Of a DNA stretch of 35,344 nt, positions 25,882-35,344 are shown piece by piece. The stretch covers positions 1-35,344 of the forward strand of contig NZ_CALWXV010000026.1 of the NCBI RefSeq assembly GCF_944385615.1, read 5' to 3'. The DNA comes from an uncultured Flavonifractor sp. GTDB taxonomy: Bacteria > Bacillota > Clostridia > Oscillospirales > Oscillospiraceae. The number at the start of each line of letters is the position of its first letter. Position 1 is the stretch's first letter. A model generated the notes under the pieces. It saw only the letters and a list, made by a program, of their open reading frames with translations, did no database searches and was not told the DNA's origin. Made by a program: the position numbers and the translations under genes.

Positions 25882-25931
25882 GGGCACATTGATACTGGGA
25901 CGGTATGCCGTCCCTCGGGAGGTAGTATTCT

Positions 25932-26813
25932 TTGCGTGCGATTCAACGATGGCTGGACCGGTTCTGTTATAAGCACCCCAGGTTCGGCATTCCCAATCTG
26001 ATGCTGGTGATCGTGGTGGGCAATGCGCTGGTGTGGCTGCTGGACCAGTTCAGCCGGGGCTTTTCTCTGTCCTCTGTCCTGAGCTTTGCCCCCTACTATA
26101 TCTTGCGGGGCGAGGTGTGGCGGCTGGTCACCTTCGTCTTTGTGCCGGAGAGCAACAGTCTGATCCTGCTGGCCATCTCGCTGTATTTCTATTACTGGAT
26201 CGGCTCGGTGCTGGAGCGGCAGTGGGGGACGGCTAAATTCACGGTGTTCTATCTGCTGGGGCTGGCGCTCAATATCATTGCAGGATTTATCATCTACCTG
26301 TTCGTACCCCTGCCCGGAGCTACCGCCTCCATGACCTATGTAAACCTGTCTCTCTTTTTCTCCTTTGCCACGCTGTATCCTGATTTGCAGGTGCTTCTCT
26401 TCTTTATCATTCCTATCAAGGTCAAGTGGCTGGCCTGGCTGGATGCGGCTCTGTTTACCTACTCCATCCTGAAAAGCCTGGTCATGACCTTTACCGTAAG
26501 TATCTTTTCTCTGGTGGGCGTGGTGGCTCCCATCGTAGCCATCCTGAACTATCTGATCTTCTTCTGGGACGATCTGATGGCCAGCCTGGGCCGGGTCAAG
26601 CGGCAGACCGCCCACCGGGCTTCCCGGCAGACGGTGAATTTCAAGCAGGCCACCAAGCACGCCCAGGAGACCCGCGGTTATATCCACAAGTGCGCGGTAT
26701 GCGGAAAGACCGATACCGACTATCCCGACGAGGAGTTCCGCTACTGCTCCAAGTGCAACGGCTACTACTGCTACTGCTCGGAGCATATCCACAATCACGT
26801 CCATATTCAGTGA
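25932..26813 (+). CDS. Rhomboid-like membrane protein with C-terminal zinc finger
   Basis: The 293-residue protein has about six membrane helices (within residues 20-215) in a rhomboid/Der1-like arrangement. The loop motif GEVWRLVTFVFVP and ERQWGTAKFTVFYLLG are the recognisable parts. The GxSG catalytic serine and the later histidine of active rhomboid proteases are not seen, so it may be a non-proteolytic relative. A hydrophilic linker leads to a Cys/His-rich tail from about residue 253 (CAVCGKT, YCSKCNGYYCYCSEHIHNH), probably a zinc finger. The start is a TTG at 25932 with GGGAGG about 9 bases upstream. It is followed by a strong terminator. Confidence 0.7.
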   Translation: MRAIQRWLDRFCYKHPRFGIPNLMLVIVVGNALVWLLDQFSRGFSLSSVLSFAPYYILRGEVWRLVTFVFVPESNSLILLAISLYFYYWIGSVLERQWGTAKFTVFYLLGLALNIIAGFIIYLFVPLPGATASMTYVNLSLFFSFATLYPDLQVLLFFIIPIKVKWLAWLDAALFTYSILKSLVMTFTVSIFSLVGVVAPIVAILNYLIFFWDDLMASLGRVKRQTAHRASRQTVNFKQATKHAQETRGYIHKCAVCGKTDTDYPDEEFRYCSKCNGYYCYCSEHIHNHVHIQ

Positions 26814-26815
26814 TG

Positions 26816-26853
26816 AAAAATCACCCGGAGGTCGTCCTCCGGGTGATTTTTTG
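26816..26853. terminator. Terminator between convergent genes
   Basis: A perfect 16-bp stem (AAAAATCACCCGGAGG 26816-26831 with 26836-26851), TCGT loop and T-run. The A-run on its left side makes it usable on the minus strand for the ABC operon. Confidence 0.9.
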
Positions 26854-26859
26854 TGGGAT

Positions 26860-27504
26860 TTAAAATTCTTTTTTGGCATAGATGCTTTGGGAGATGCAAT
26901 AGGAGATTGCAAAGCCACCAATGGATACTAAAGCAAAGAGAACCGGCAGGGCGGCCAGCAGCCAGGCGGGGGGCTGGAGGAGAGACAGATTGTGGCTGGC
27001 CGCTCCCCCCAACAGCACCATGCTGCCGAACAACACAGCGAAAAAGATCACATTGAGAATACGGGCTTTTTCTGTACCAAATTGAAAGGTCAGGGGTAGA
27101 AGGACAGCGTCCAGCAGCAGCCCTGCTCCAGTACAGCAGAGGGTGATGAGCAGGCAGTCTATGGGACTATTCTCACCGATACCCAAAAGCGTGGCTGCGG
27201 CCATCAGAAGACCCGCTAATACCGTGCTGATTGCTAGAGTCAGGAGCGTGAAGAGATACTTTCCCTTGATGATGCCTTGGCGTCCCACGGGGGAGGCCAC
27301 GGCAAAGCGGGCCCAGCCGTTGGTGTCATCCATGCTGATGGAGGACATGGGAATCATCATGCCCAGAAGCACCACCATCCCGCCCAGCACGCTGATGTCA
27401 AACACGCCTGCAATGGCCAGACCGCCATAGACCAGGAAGAAAAGCAGATAGGTCCCCGCCAGTCTGCGCATGGCCAGAATATCCTTATAGATGAGGCCCT
27501 TCAT
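26860..27504 (-). CDS. ABC-2 type transporter permease
   Basis: The 214-residue protein has about six membrane helices and the start MKGLIYKDILAMRR. A PMSSISMDDTNGWARFAVASPVGR loop is typical of the small ABC-2 permease family (ABC2_membrane_5) found with YtrA-type regulators. It is the membrane half of an exporter of unknown substrate; lantibiotic-like or cell-wall antibiotic compounds are candidates from related systems. Its ATG overlaps the stop of the ATPase gene by four bases (ATGA). It is the last gene of the gntR-ATPase-permease operon. Confidence 0.85.
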   Translation of the reverse strand: MKGLIYKDILAMRRLAGTYLLFFLVYGGLAIAGVFDISVLGGMVVLLGMMIPMSSISMDDTNGWARFAVASPVGRQGIIKGKYLFTLLTLAISTVLAGLLMAAATLLGIGENSPIDCLLITLCCTGAGLLLDAVLLPLTFQFGTEKARILNVIFFAVLFGSMVLLGGAASHNLSLLQPPAWLLAALPVLFALVSIGGFAISYCISQSIYAKKEF

Positions 27505-28361
27505 TGTGCATCCCCCTTTACGGTAAAGATCATAATGTCCTCTAAGCTGGCCGGCTCCACCGTCAGGCCGGGGTAGCGGCGGGTGAAGGCGTGGCGGTCT
27601 TTGACCAGTGCTTCACAGCCAAACTGACCCATCCGGTGGCCGCCCAGCAGGGAGGGGTCCACCCCCTCCAGATCGGTACGGCCGCACACCAGCTTACCGT
27701 AGGTGTCCAGAAGCTCGTCTTTAGCCCCGGTCAGCGCCACCTTGCCCTTGTGAAGGTAGGTCACATAGTCGGCCACTTTTTCCAGGTCGCTGGTGATGTG
27801 GCTGGAAATGAGAATAGAGTGGGTTTCATCCTGGATAAAGTCCAGAAATTCGTCCAAAATCTCATCCCGTACCACCGGGTCCAGGCCGGAGGTGGCCTCA
27901 TCCAAAAGCAGGAGATTGGGATGTATGGCGAAGGCCGCCGCCAGGGCCAGCTTCATGCGCATTCCTTTTGAAAAATCTTTGATGAGTTTTCGCTCAGGGA
28001 GAGAAAACTTGTCCAGATAGTGCTGAAATATGGCGCTGTCCCACTGGGGATAAAGCCCCTTCTGAATCCGGTCGATCTGTGCCGGGGTAAAGGGGTTGAA
28101 GTAACTGCTGTCGTCCAGTACCACCCCCAGCTGGGCCTTGACCGCCCGCTCGTCGATGATGGTATCCAGTCCAAAGACAGAAATCTCTCCAGCATCCCGG
28201 TGGGCCAGGTTCAAAATGCACTTGATGGTGGTGGACTTGCCCGCCCCGTTTTCCCCAATGAGGCCCATAATGGTACCGCCGGGCACGGTGAAGGACACAT
28301 CGTCCAGCTTGAAGGACCCATAGTCCTTGGTGAGATGAGATACTTCCAATGCATTATTCAT
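27501..28361 (-). CDS. ABC transporter ATP-binding protein
   Basis: The 286-residue ATPase has Walker A GENGAGKST, a Q-loop region, signature FSKGMRMKLALA, Walker B LLLLDEATSGLD and the switch ILISSH. The C-terminal extension of about 70 residues after the ATPase core is usual for the YtrB/EcsA-like branch. ATG 28361 has AGAGGA just upstream and overlaps the gntR coding end by 8 bases. It energises the ABC-2 permease encoded next. The longer frame to 28376 would start within gntR before that site. Confidence 0.9.
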   Translation of the reverse strand: MNNALEVSHLTKDYGSFKLDDVSFTVPGGTIMGLIGENGAGKSTTIKCILNLAHRDAGEISVFGLDTIIDERAVKAQLGVVLDDSSYFNPFTPAQIDRIQKGLYPQWDSAIFQHYLDKFSLPERKLIKDFSKGMRMKLALAAAFAIHPNLLLLDEATSGLDPVVRDEILDEFLDFIQDETHSILISSHITSDLEKVADYVTYLHKGKVALTGAKDELLDTYGKLVCGRTDLEGVDPSLLGGHRMGQFGCEALVKDRHAFTRRYPGLTVEPASLEDIMIFTVKGDAQ

Positions 28362-28737
28362 AAGAATCCTCTCCATACAGAAGGCTGAGGGTCTCGGTCA
28401 GCTCGGCCAGAGAAACCCCGCCGGTTTTGGCAATGTCCACCGCCTGGGACAGATGCTCCTCCGCCCGGCGGAGGGTCTCCTCGTGGACCAGCTCCAGGTT
28501 GCGGGGGGCCACAAAGCACCCCTTGCCCGGAACCATGGTGATGAACCCGTCCCGTTCCAGCTCCTCATAGGCCCGTTTGGTGGTGATGACGGAAATGCGC
28601 AGCTCCTTGGCCAGCAGCCGCATGGAGGGCAGGGCCTCCCCCTCCCGCAGCTCCCCCCGGAGGATGAGGCACTTCATCTGCCGGGTGATCTGGTCATAGA
28701 TGGGCACGCCGCCGGAATTGCTGATGATGATATCCAT
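28354..28737 (-). CDS. GntR-family regulator, YtrA type
   Basis: The 127-residue protein has an N-terminal winged helix (about residues 10-75; GVPIYDQITRQMKCLILRGEL, LPSMRLLAKELRIS, RAYEELERDGFI). It has only a short helical C-terminus of about 50 residues, as in the YtrA subfamily, which has no ligand-binding domain. Such proteins usually repress their own ABC transporter operon. ATG 28737 has GAGG upstream; the long frame reaching 29370 is antisense to the racemase gene and is not real. A 9-bp inverted repeat over its promoter is the likely operator. Confidence 0.9.
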   Translation of the reverse strand: MDIIISNSGGVPIYDQITRQMKCLILRGELREGEALPSMRLLAKELRISVITTKRAYEELERDGFITMVPGKGCFVAPRNLELVHEETLRRAEEHLSQAVDIAKTGGVSLAELTETLSLLYGEDSYE

Positions 28738-28757
28738 GGTGCACCTCGTGTTGTCAT

Positions 28758-28782
28758 ACTGTATATACTTGACATATACAGT
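28758..28782. promoter_or_regulatory. GntR (YtrA-like) operator
   Basis: A perfect 9-bp inverted repeat, ACTGTATAT (28758-28766) and ATATACAGT (28774-28782), with a 7-base spacer. It reaches into the -10 box of the gntR promoter, so binding should block transcription. Confidence 0.7.
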
Positions 28783-28809
28783 AATAACATATAGATACAC
28801 GGTTGTCAA
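28781..28809 (-). promoter_or_regulatory. Promoter for the gntR-ABC operon
   Basis: On the minus strand a consensus TTGACA (28804-28809), a 17-base spacer and TATTAC (28781-28786). The operator at 28758-28782 covers the start-site side. Confidence 0.7.
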
Positions 28810-28828
28810 GGGGATAGGAAAGATTTTC

Positions 28829-28857
28829 TTGCCAGAGGGGAGCGGACCCGGTATGAT
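28829..28857 (+). promoter_or_regulatory. Promoter for the racemase-like gene
   Basis: TTGCCA (28829-28834), a 17-base spacer and TATGAT (28852-28857), divergent from the gntR promoter and about 30 bases before the start codon. Confidence 0.7.
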
Positions 28858-28888
28858 GGGGTAAAGTGGTTTGGAGGAGGAATGTACC

Positions 28889-29965
28889 ATGTATGCGCCT
28901 ATCTTGGAGATCGACACCAAAAAAGTGACCGAAAATGCCGGAAAACTCCATGCTTTTTGTGACCAGCGAGGGGTGGAGCTGACCTTTGTGACCAAAGGCT
29001 TTTCTGCCCGGCCGGAGGTGATACGGGCGGCGCTGGCCGGGGGGATTACCTCCTTTGCAGACAGCCGCTTGAAAAACATCCGGGCGGCCAAGCAGGCTAT
29101 CCCTGGCCTGAAGTATCTCCTGATCCGTATTCCCGCTATCATGGAGGCCGAGGACGTGGTGCGCTGGGCGGATTGGAGCCTCCAAAGCCAGATCGAGGTG
29201 ATAAAGGCGGTATCGGAGGCTGCCCTGCGGCAGGGCAAGATCCACCCCATCATTCTGATGATCGACGTGGGAGACCTGCGGGAGGGGGTCTTTGGCCGGG
29301 CACAGTTGGATGAGATCGCGCCCCAGATCAAGGACTGTGCCGGAGTGGAGCTGGTGGGGCTGGGTACCAATGTGGGGTGCTATGGCAGTGTTCTGCCCTC
29401 GGTGGAAAACACCGCCGTTCTGGTGGAGCTGCGGGATTATCTCCATAAAAAATACGGCTTTTCCATTTCCGTCCTATCGGCGGGGGGCACCTGCGCCCTG
29501 AAATTGCTGGAGGATGGGAGCATGCCCGCCGGTATCAATCAACTGCGGGTGGGGGAGGCGGTGCTTTACGGAGAGGACACCACCGGAAACCGCTTTTTGG
29601 AGGGCTATCACCAGGACGCCTTTCGTTTCAAAGCACAGGTGGTGGAGCTGCGGCGCAAGCCATCGGTGCCCATTGGAGAGCTGGGCCGGGACGGCAAGGG
29701 GGACACGCCGGAATATCCTGACCGGGGCGTGCGCTTGCGGGCCATCTGTGCCGCAGGTAAGCAGGATGTGGCCTGGGCCGCCCTCACCCCCATGCTGCCG
29801 GGGGCGGAGATGATCGGGGCCAGCTCCGACCACCTGATCGTGGACGTGGAGGACTGCGGCAGACAGGTACAGGTGGGGGACTGGCTGACCTTCCGGTGCG
29901 GCTATATGGCGGTACTGGACGCCACCACCTCCGCCTATGTGGATGTACAGATATGGGAAGACTAA
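28889..29965 (+). CDS. Alanine/ornithine racemase family PLP enzyme
   Basis: The 358-residue protein starts with the pattern MYAPILEIDTKKVTENA and has the presumed PLP lysine in FVTKGFSA at about residue 36. It also contains FADSRLKNIR, LLRIP-like LLIRIPAIMEAEDVV, ILMIDVGDLREGVFG and the C-terminal GASSDHLIVDVED. These match the alanine racemase N-terminal-domain family that includes clostridial ornithine racemase. The substrate (alanine, ornithine or another amino acid) cannot be decided from sequence. ATG 28889 follows GGAGGAG; the upstream TTG at 28871 lies at that site. It is monocistronic with its own promoter and terminator. Confidence 0.88.
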   Translation: MYAPILEIDTKKVTENAGKLHAFCDQRGVELTFVTKGFSARPEVIRAALAGGITSFADSRLKNIRAAKQAIPGLKYLLIRIPAIMEAEDVVRWADWSLQSQIEVIKAVSEAALRQGKIHPIILMIDVGDLREGVFGRAQLDEIAPQIKDCAGVELVGLGTNVGCYGSVLPSVENTAVLVELRDYLHKKYGFSISVLSAGGTCALKLLEDGSMPAGINQLRVGEAVLYGEDTTGNRFLEGYHQDAFRFKAQVVELRRKPSVPIGELGRDGKGDTPEYPDRGVRLRAICAAGKQDVAWAALTPMLPGAEMIGASSDHLIVDVEDCGRQVQVGDWLTFRCGYMAVLDATTSAYVDVQIWED

Positions 29966-30009
29966 AAAATACCCTCTGACACGATCTGTCCGTGTCAGAG
30001 GGTATTTTT
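29965..30009. terminator. Terminator between the racemase gene and spoIIE
   Basis: A perfect 19-bp stem (AAAAATACCCTCTGACACG 29965-29983 with 29991-30009), 7-base loop and T-run on both strands. It serves the convergent racemase and spoIIE genes. Confidence 0.92.
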
Positions 30010-30026
30010 GTGTTCCAATATGGTAT

Positions 30027-32372
30027 TTATCGTTTGCTCAGCTTGAGGACCAAAGCGGTACGATCGTCCGCCCCGCCGCCATGCTGCTCGCTCTCGTCAA
30101 TGAGGGATTGGGCCAACTCCCGGGGGCTGGCTCCGTCAAAGGCGGCCAGCTGATCCCGCACCCACTGGTCGGCTCCGCCGCCGGTGACGCCGTCGGTAAT
30201 GAGCAGCACACAGTCTCCCGCATCCAGCTTCAGGTGGGTCACATCAGGGGCGCCGCCCTCGCCTCCAGCCAGCCCGGCAGGGAGGGCGCAGCCGGTGACC
30301 CGGCTGACGCTGGTCCCTTTTTTCACATAGCTGGGAGCGGCGCCGTATTTGTAAATATCTCCCTCGCCGGTAAACAGATCCACCCGCAGCAGGTCGATGG
30401 TGGTAAAGCCGATTTCCTCCTCCCCCCGCAGAGCCAGGGCGGCACTGAGGGTACGCAGGGCGTTGACCGGCTGGACCCCCGCCCGCAAAAACTGCTCCAG
30501 CAGCCGCACCGCCAGGGTGCTCTCCCGCTCGGCCAGCCGCCCGGAGCCCATACCGTCGCACAACAGGACATAGAGGGCTCCGTCATCGTGCTTGAACCAG
30601 GCCCCGGTATCTCCCGATACGGTCTGGCCGTCTTTTTTCCGGGCGGCCACCCCGGCCACTGCCATCAGCGGCTCGCACTGCACCAGCACCAGCTGGTCCC
30701 GCCGTCCATCCTCCACCAGCCGCAGAGGGAAATTCATCAGCTTGGACAGCTTTTCTACCTGACTGCTTTGGCGCAGGGGGGACAGGCCTGCCCCCTCCAG
30801 CTCCAGCCGCAGGTGGCCCGCCTCATCGTAGTAGACCGCCAGCTCACATTCCACGCCCTGGGCGGTGAGATACTGCCGCAGCCGCTTTTCCCGCACCGGA
30901 TCGGGGATGAGCTCGGCGCTCAGCTCCGCAGCCGCCGCCCCCAGCACCTCCGCCAGGTCCCCGTACTGGCGGCACACCGCTGCCCGGTTCTCCTTCAACC
31001 GGTTCTGATATTGCCGCCGGTACAGCAGTCCCGCCAGCTCTTCGTTGACCGCAGCCAGAAAGTCTGAAAATTTCATGCAGCGGTTGGAAAAATAAGCGGG
31101 GAAATCGCCGCCTTCCCCTTTGCCCCGCTCCAGCATGGCGGGCAGAGCATCGTTGAGGGCGTTGTAGGTGGAAACATAGTCCCGCTGCCAGCAGGAGGTC
31201 TGGAGCGGGCAGTGCTTGCACACCCGCTCCGCCGTCCGGTCAAAGACGCTGGCGGCGTCGCTGTCATTGGGACGGCAGGGACGGAGGGTACCACGCATGG
31301 ATTCATAGAGGCTTTTGAAGGCGGCCGCAGTGCATTCCATCCGTCCCTTCACATAGGCCATGGCCCGCTCCTGGGTGCCGTGTTTGGGTTCCCGTACCAC
31401 CAGCGCCCCTACCTGCCGCAGCAGCTTGTCCGGCAGCAGCAGAAAGACAACCGAGGCGGCAAAGACCTCATAAAGCAGGGAGATGTGGAGGCCGTCCTTC
31501 CAGGTCCACAGCACCGCCAGAGCGTTGGACAGCACATAGGCCAGGGTGGCGGCCAGCTTGCCCTGCCGGTGGAAGACCCCAGTCATGACGCCGGAGAGAG
31601 CATAGGCCATGGCATAGAAGGGCATACCACCGGCAGACAGGTCCATTCCAAGACCTACTGCGATCCCAGCGGTGGCCCCGGCGCTGACGCCTCCTTTGTA
31701 GGCCACGGCCATTACCGCCACAGCGGCGGCAAAGCGGCCCACCGACAGATCTCCCAGCAGGGTGAGCTTGGACAGGGTGAGCAGAAGGCTGCCCGCCAGC
31801 AGCAGCAGACTGATGGTCTGCCGTGGGGTGAGCCCCTCCTCCTCTCGCTTTTCGGTCCAGGGGGTAAAGGCGATGCGGTAAAAGTAGACAGAGGCGCCGC
31901 ACAGCAGCAGCTCCGTGCCGAAGAAGATGAGGGTCTCCTGGGTCCAGCCCTGATCGGATAAATAAATAAACCCGGTGACACCGTCGATGGCGGCGGCGGC
32001 CAGAGGCATGAACCAGCTCTTCCGATAGGCCCCCACATCAAAAAAGGCAAAGGCCACCGAAAAAACCAGCACACTGGCCGCCACATACCGCAGGCCTTCC
32101 ACAAAGCCCTCCATGGTGAGATAGCCAAAACAGGCCCCCAGCAGGGCACACAGTCCGTCCAGCCCCGAGCCGGAGGCCCCTACCATTCCCAGCCCAAAGG
32201 GGGCATAGCCGCCGAAGATCTCCGCCCCCGCCAGCAAGGCCCCCAGCAGGAAGCGGATGACACACTCGGCGGAGCGCACCAGTGCCGGAGCCCGGAACAC
32301 CACCTTCCCTGTCTCCCGGGCCTCTTCCCGCAGGCGGGCCGCCTTGGTTTTCAGCGTTTCTTTTGTAGACAT
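30027..32372 (-). CDS. spoIIE: Stage II sporulation protein E, PP2C phosphatase
   Basis: SpoIIE dephosphorylates the anti-anti-sigma factor SpoIIAA and so releases sigma-F in the forespore; in Bacillus it also acts at the polar septum. The 781-residue product has an N-terminal block of about ten membrane helices (about residues 35-300). A cytoplasmic regulatory region follows, with a cysteine cluster VCKHCPLQTSCW near 385. The C-terminal PP2C domain shows LCDGMGSGRLAERES and ITDGVTGGGADQW, carrying the metal-binding aspartates. ATG 32372 follows AAAGGAG at a good distance. The length is close to B. subtilis SpoIIE (827). It is strong evidence that the organism belongs to a spore-forming lineage. 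Confidence 0.95.
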   Translation of the reverse strand: MSTKETLKTKAARLREEARETGKVVFRAPALVRSAECVIRFLLGALLAGAEIFGGYAPFGLGMVGASGSGLDGLCALLGACFGYLTMEGFVEGLRYVAASVLVFSVAFAFFDVGAYRKSWFMPLAAAAIDGVTGFIYLSDQGWTQETLIFFGTELLLCGASVYFYRIAFTPWTEKREEEGLTPRQTISLLLLAGSLLLTLSKLTLLGDLSVGRFAAAVAVMAVAYKGGVSAGATAGIAVGLGMDLSAGGMPFYAMAYALSGVMTGVFHRQGKLAATLAYVLSNALAVLWTWKDGLHISLLYEVFAASVVFLLLPDKLLRQVGALVVREPKHGTQERAMAYVKGRMECTAAAFKSLYESMRGTLRPCRPNDSDAASVFDRTAERVCKHCPLQTSCWQRDYVSTYNALNDALPAMLERGKGEGGDFPAYFSNRCMKFSDFLAAVNEELAGLLYRRQYQNRLKENRAAVCRQYGDLAEVLGAAAAELSAELIPDPVREKRLRQYLTAQGVECELAVYYDEAGHLRLELEGAGLSPLRQSSQVEKLSKLMNFPLRLVEDGRRDQLVLVQCEPLMAVAGVAARKKDGQTVSGDTGAWFKHDDGALYVLLCDGMGSGRLAERESTLAVRLLEQFLRAGVQPVNALRTLSAALALRGEEEIGFTTIDLLRVDLFTGEGDIYKYGAAPSYVKKGTSVSRVTGCALPAGLAGGEGGAPDVTHLKLDAGDCVLLITDGVTGGGADQWVRDQLAAFDGASPRELAQSLIDESEQHGGGADDRTALVLKLSKR

Positions 32373-32599
32373 GGTCCCTGTCTCCTTTGCTCCCGGGGCT
32401 TGTCTGCCCGTGGTATCAAAGATAGTATAGACCATATATTGGGAAAACTGGGTCGGAATGCGTAAAAGTGGTGAGCTTTTAAAAAGTATTACACGGCAAT
32501 ATACTGGAAAAAACGGCTATTTAGACTATTTCATGAACTTATCATAGGAGAAACGACATGGGTGGACGTTGTTCTGTTCAAAACGGAACTCCACGCAAA
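32373..32599. other. AT-rich intergenic region upstream of spoIIE
   Basis: This stretch between spoIIE and the alaS-DUF4250 terminator holds a possible -10 box TATACT on the minus strand (32424-32429) with no good -35, as is common for activator-dependent promoters. I found no clear Spo0A box. A plus-strand ATG at 32558 with AGGAGA upstream opens a frame that runs through the terminator and antisense to DUF4250, so I do not call it a gene. Confidence 0.35.
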
Positions 32600-32642
32600 T
32601 ACAAACAGGCTCCAGGTCAATTTGACCTGAAGCCTGTTTGTA
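32600..32642 (-). terminator. Terminator of the alaS-DUF4250 operon
   Basis: A long hairpin: ACAAACAGGCT (32601-32611) pairs with 32631-32641 and AGGTCA (32614-32619) with TGACCT (32623-32628), separated by a 2+2 internal loop. It starts a few bases after the DUF4250 stop codon. Confidence 0.8.
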
Positions 32643-32645
32643 AAA

Positions 32646-32825
32646 TCACGCGGATACAAATTGATTGCGTGCCGGATCATACTGGAAGCCAATGGAACTC
32701 AGCTTCTGGGTTATCTCATCCGGATCAGCCTGAAGATCCTCACACAATGCCTCCAGCGAGGAGTAGCAGTCCCGGAGTTTGGTGTTTACATAGCTGAAAA
32801 GGATCATAGGGTCCTGGGGAAGCAT
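32646..32825 (-). CDS. DUF4250 domain-containing small protein
   Basis: A 59-residue frame, MLPQDPMILFSYVNTKLRD and onward, ends ..YDPARNQFVSA. It has AGGAGG 9 bases before the ATG. The pattern LPxDPxxLxSYVNTKLRDxYxSLxALC is that of DUF4250, a family of about 60 residues with unknown function, predicted helical and soluble. It lies 35 bases after alaS on the same strand and is closed by a terminator, so it should be co-transcribed with alaS. Confidence 0.85.
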   Translation of the reverse strand: MLPQDPMILFSYVNTKLRDCYSSLEALCEDLQADPDEITQKLSSIGFQYDPARNQFVSA

Positions 32826-32860
32826 AAAATCGCGCCTCCTGTCTGTTTTGTGAATGCCGG

Positions 32861-35344
<2,484 letters not shown>

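Noticed and set aside
28738-29370. N-terminal extension of the GntR frame
   Set aside because: It is antisense to the racemase-like gene and crosses two divergent promoters. The winged-helix protein starts naturally at 28737.
32558-32797. Plus-strand 79-codon frame with AGGAGA before its ATG
   Set aside because: It runs through a terminator hairpin and lies antisense to the DUF4250 gene; the translation has no recognisable features.

Overview
This GC-rich window reads as the chromosome of an anaerobic, spore-forming Clostridia species. It is probably an Oscillospiraceae member close to Flavonifractor, Lawsonibacter or Intestinimonas; that placement is an inference from gene content and protein style. 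The supporting genes are a sporulation phosphatase (SpoIIE), an S-box (SAM-I) riboswitch, a Firmicutes-type str operon, and several families common in gut Clostridia (DUF4830, DUF4250, TFIIB-zinc-ribbon/SPFH pair, short-form adenosylhomocysteinase). Promoters are mostly sigma-A-like with 17-18 bp spacing. Genes sit in short operons closed by strong hairpins. No phage, insertion sequence, CRISPR array, tRNA or rRNA was seen.

Layout. 1-4090 (+): rpsG-fusA-tuf, followed by two terminators with a decayed copy of the tuf 3' end between them. 4149-5106: MscS channel. 5111-6397: a DUF4830 protein divergent from an RsuA-type pseudouridine synthase. 6473-12072 (+): a strong promoter, a long structured leader, a PucR-type HTH regulator, then ftsE-ftsX, an EnvC-like M23 factor and a CtpA-type S41 protease, which together form a cell-wall hydrolysis and division module. 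12081-16004 (-): a DUF378 protein; cytidine deaminase with a DUF362 ferredoxin; and an apbE / NusG-domain-II / Gx-transporter operon resembling part of the flavin-based extracellular electron transfer locus. 16208-19572 (+): a multipass membrane protein, then a TFIIB-zinc-ribbon membrane protein paired with an SPFH/zinc-ribbon protein. 19597-23346 (-): a SAM-cycle block with SAM-I-riboswitch-controlled metK, and ahcY translationally coupled to a short radical SAM protein. 23458-26851 (+): a polysaccharide pyruvyl transferase/ferredoxin/FrhB fusion, then a rhomboid-like zinc-finger membrane protein. 26860-28809 (-): a YtrA-like GntR regulator with an ABC exporter and an obvious palindromic operator. 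28829-30009 (+): an alanine/ornithine racemase-family enzyme. 30027-32372 (-): spoIIE. 32600-35344 (-): alaS (5' end outside the window) followed by a 59-residue DUF4250 gene.

Most genes belong to known families. The points most worth a second look are the tuf-tail relic, the promoter embedded in the terminator upstream of cdd, the partial EET-like operon, the C-terminally short radical SAM protein fused by overlap to ahcY, the pyruvyl transferase-FrhB fusion, the TFIIB-ribbon/SPFH pair, and the structured leader of the division-module regulator.
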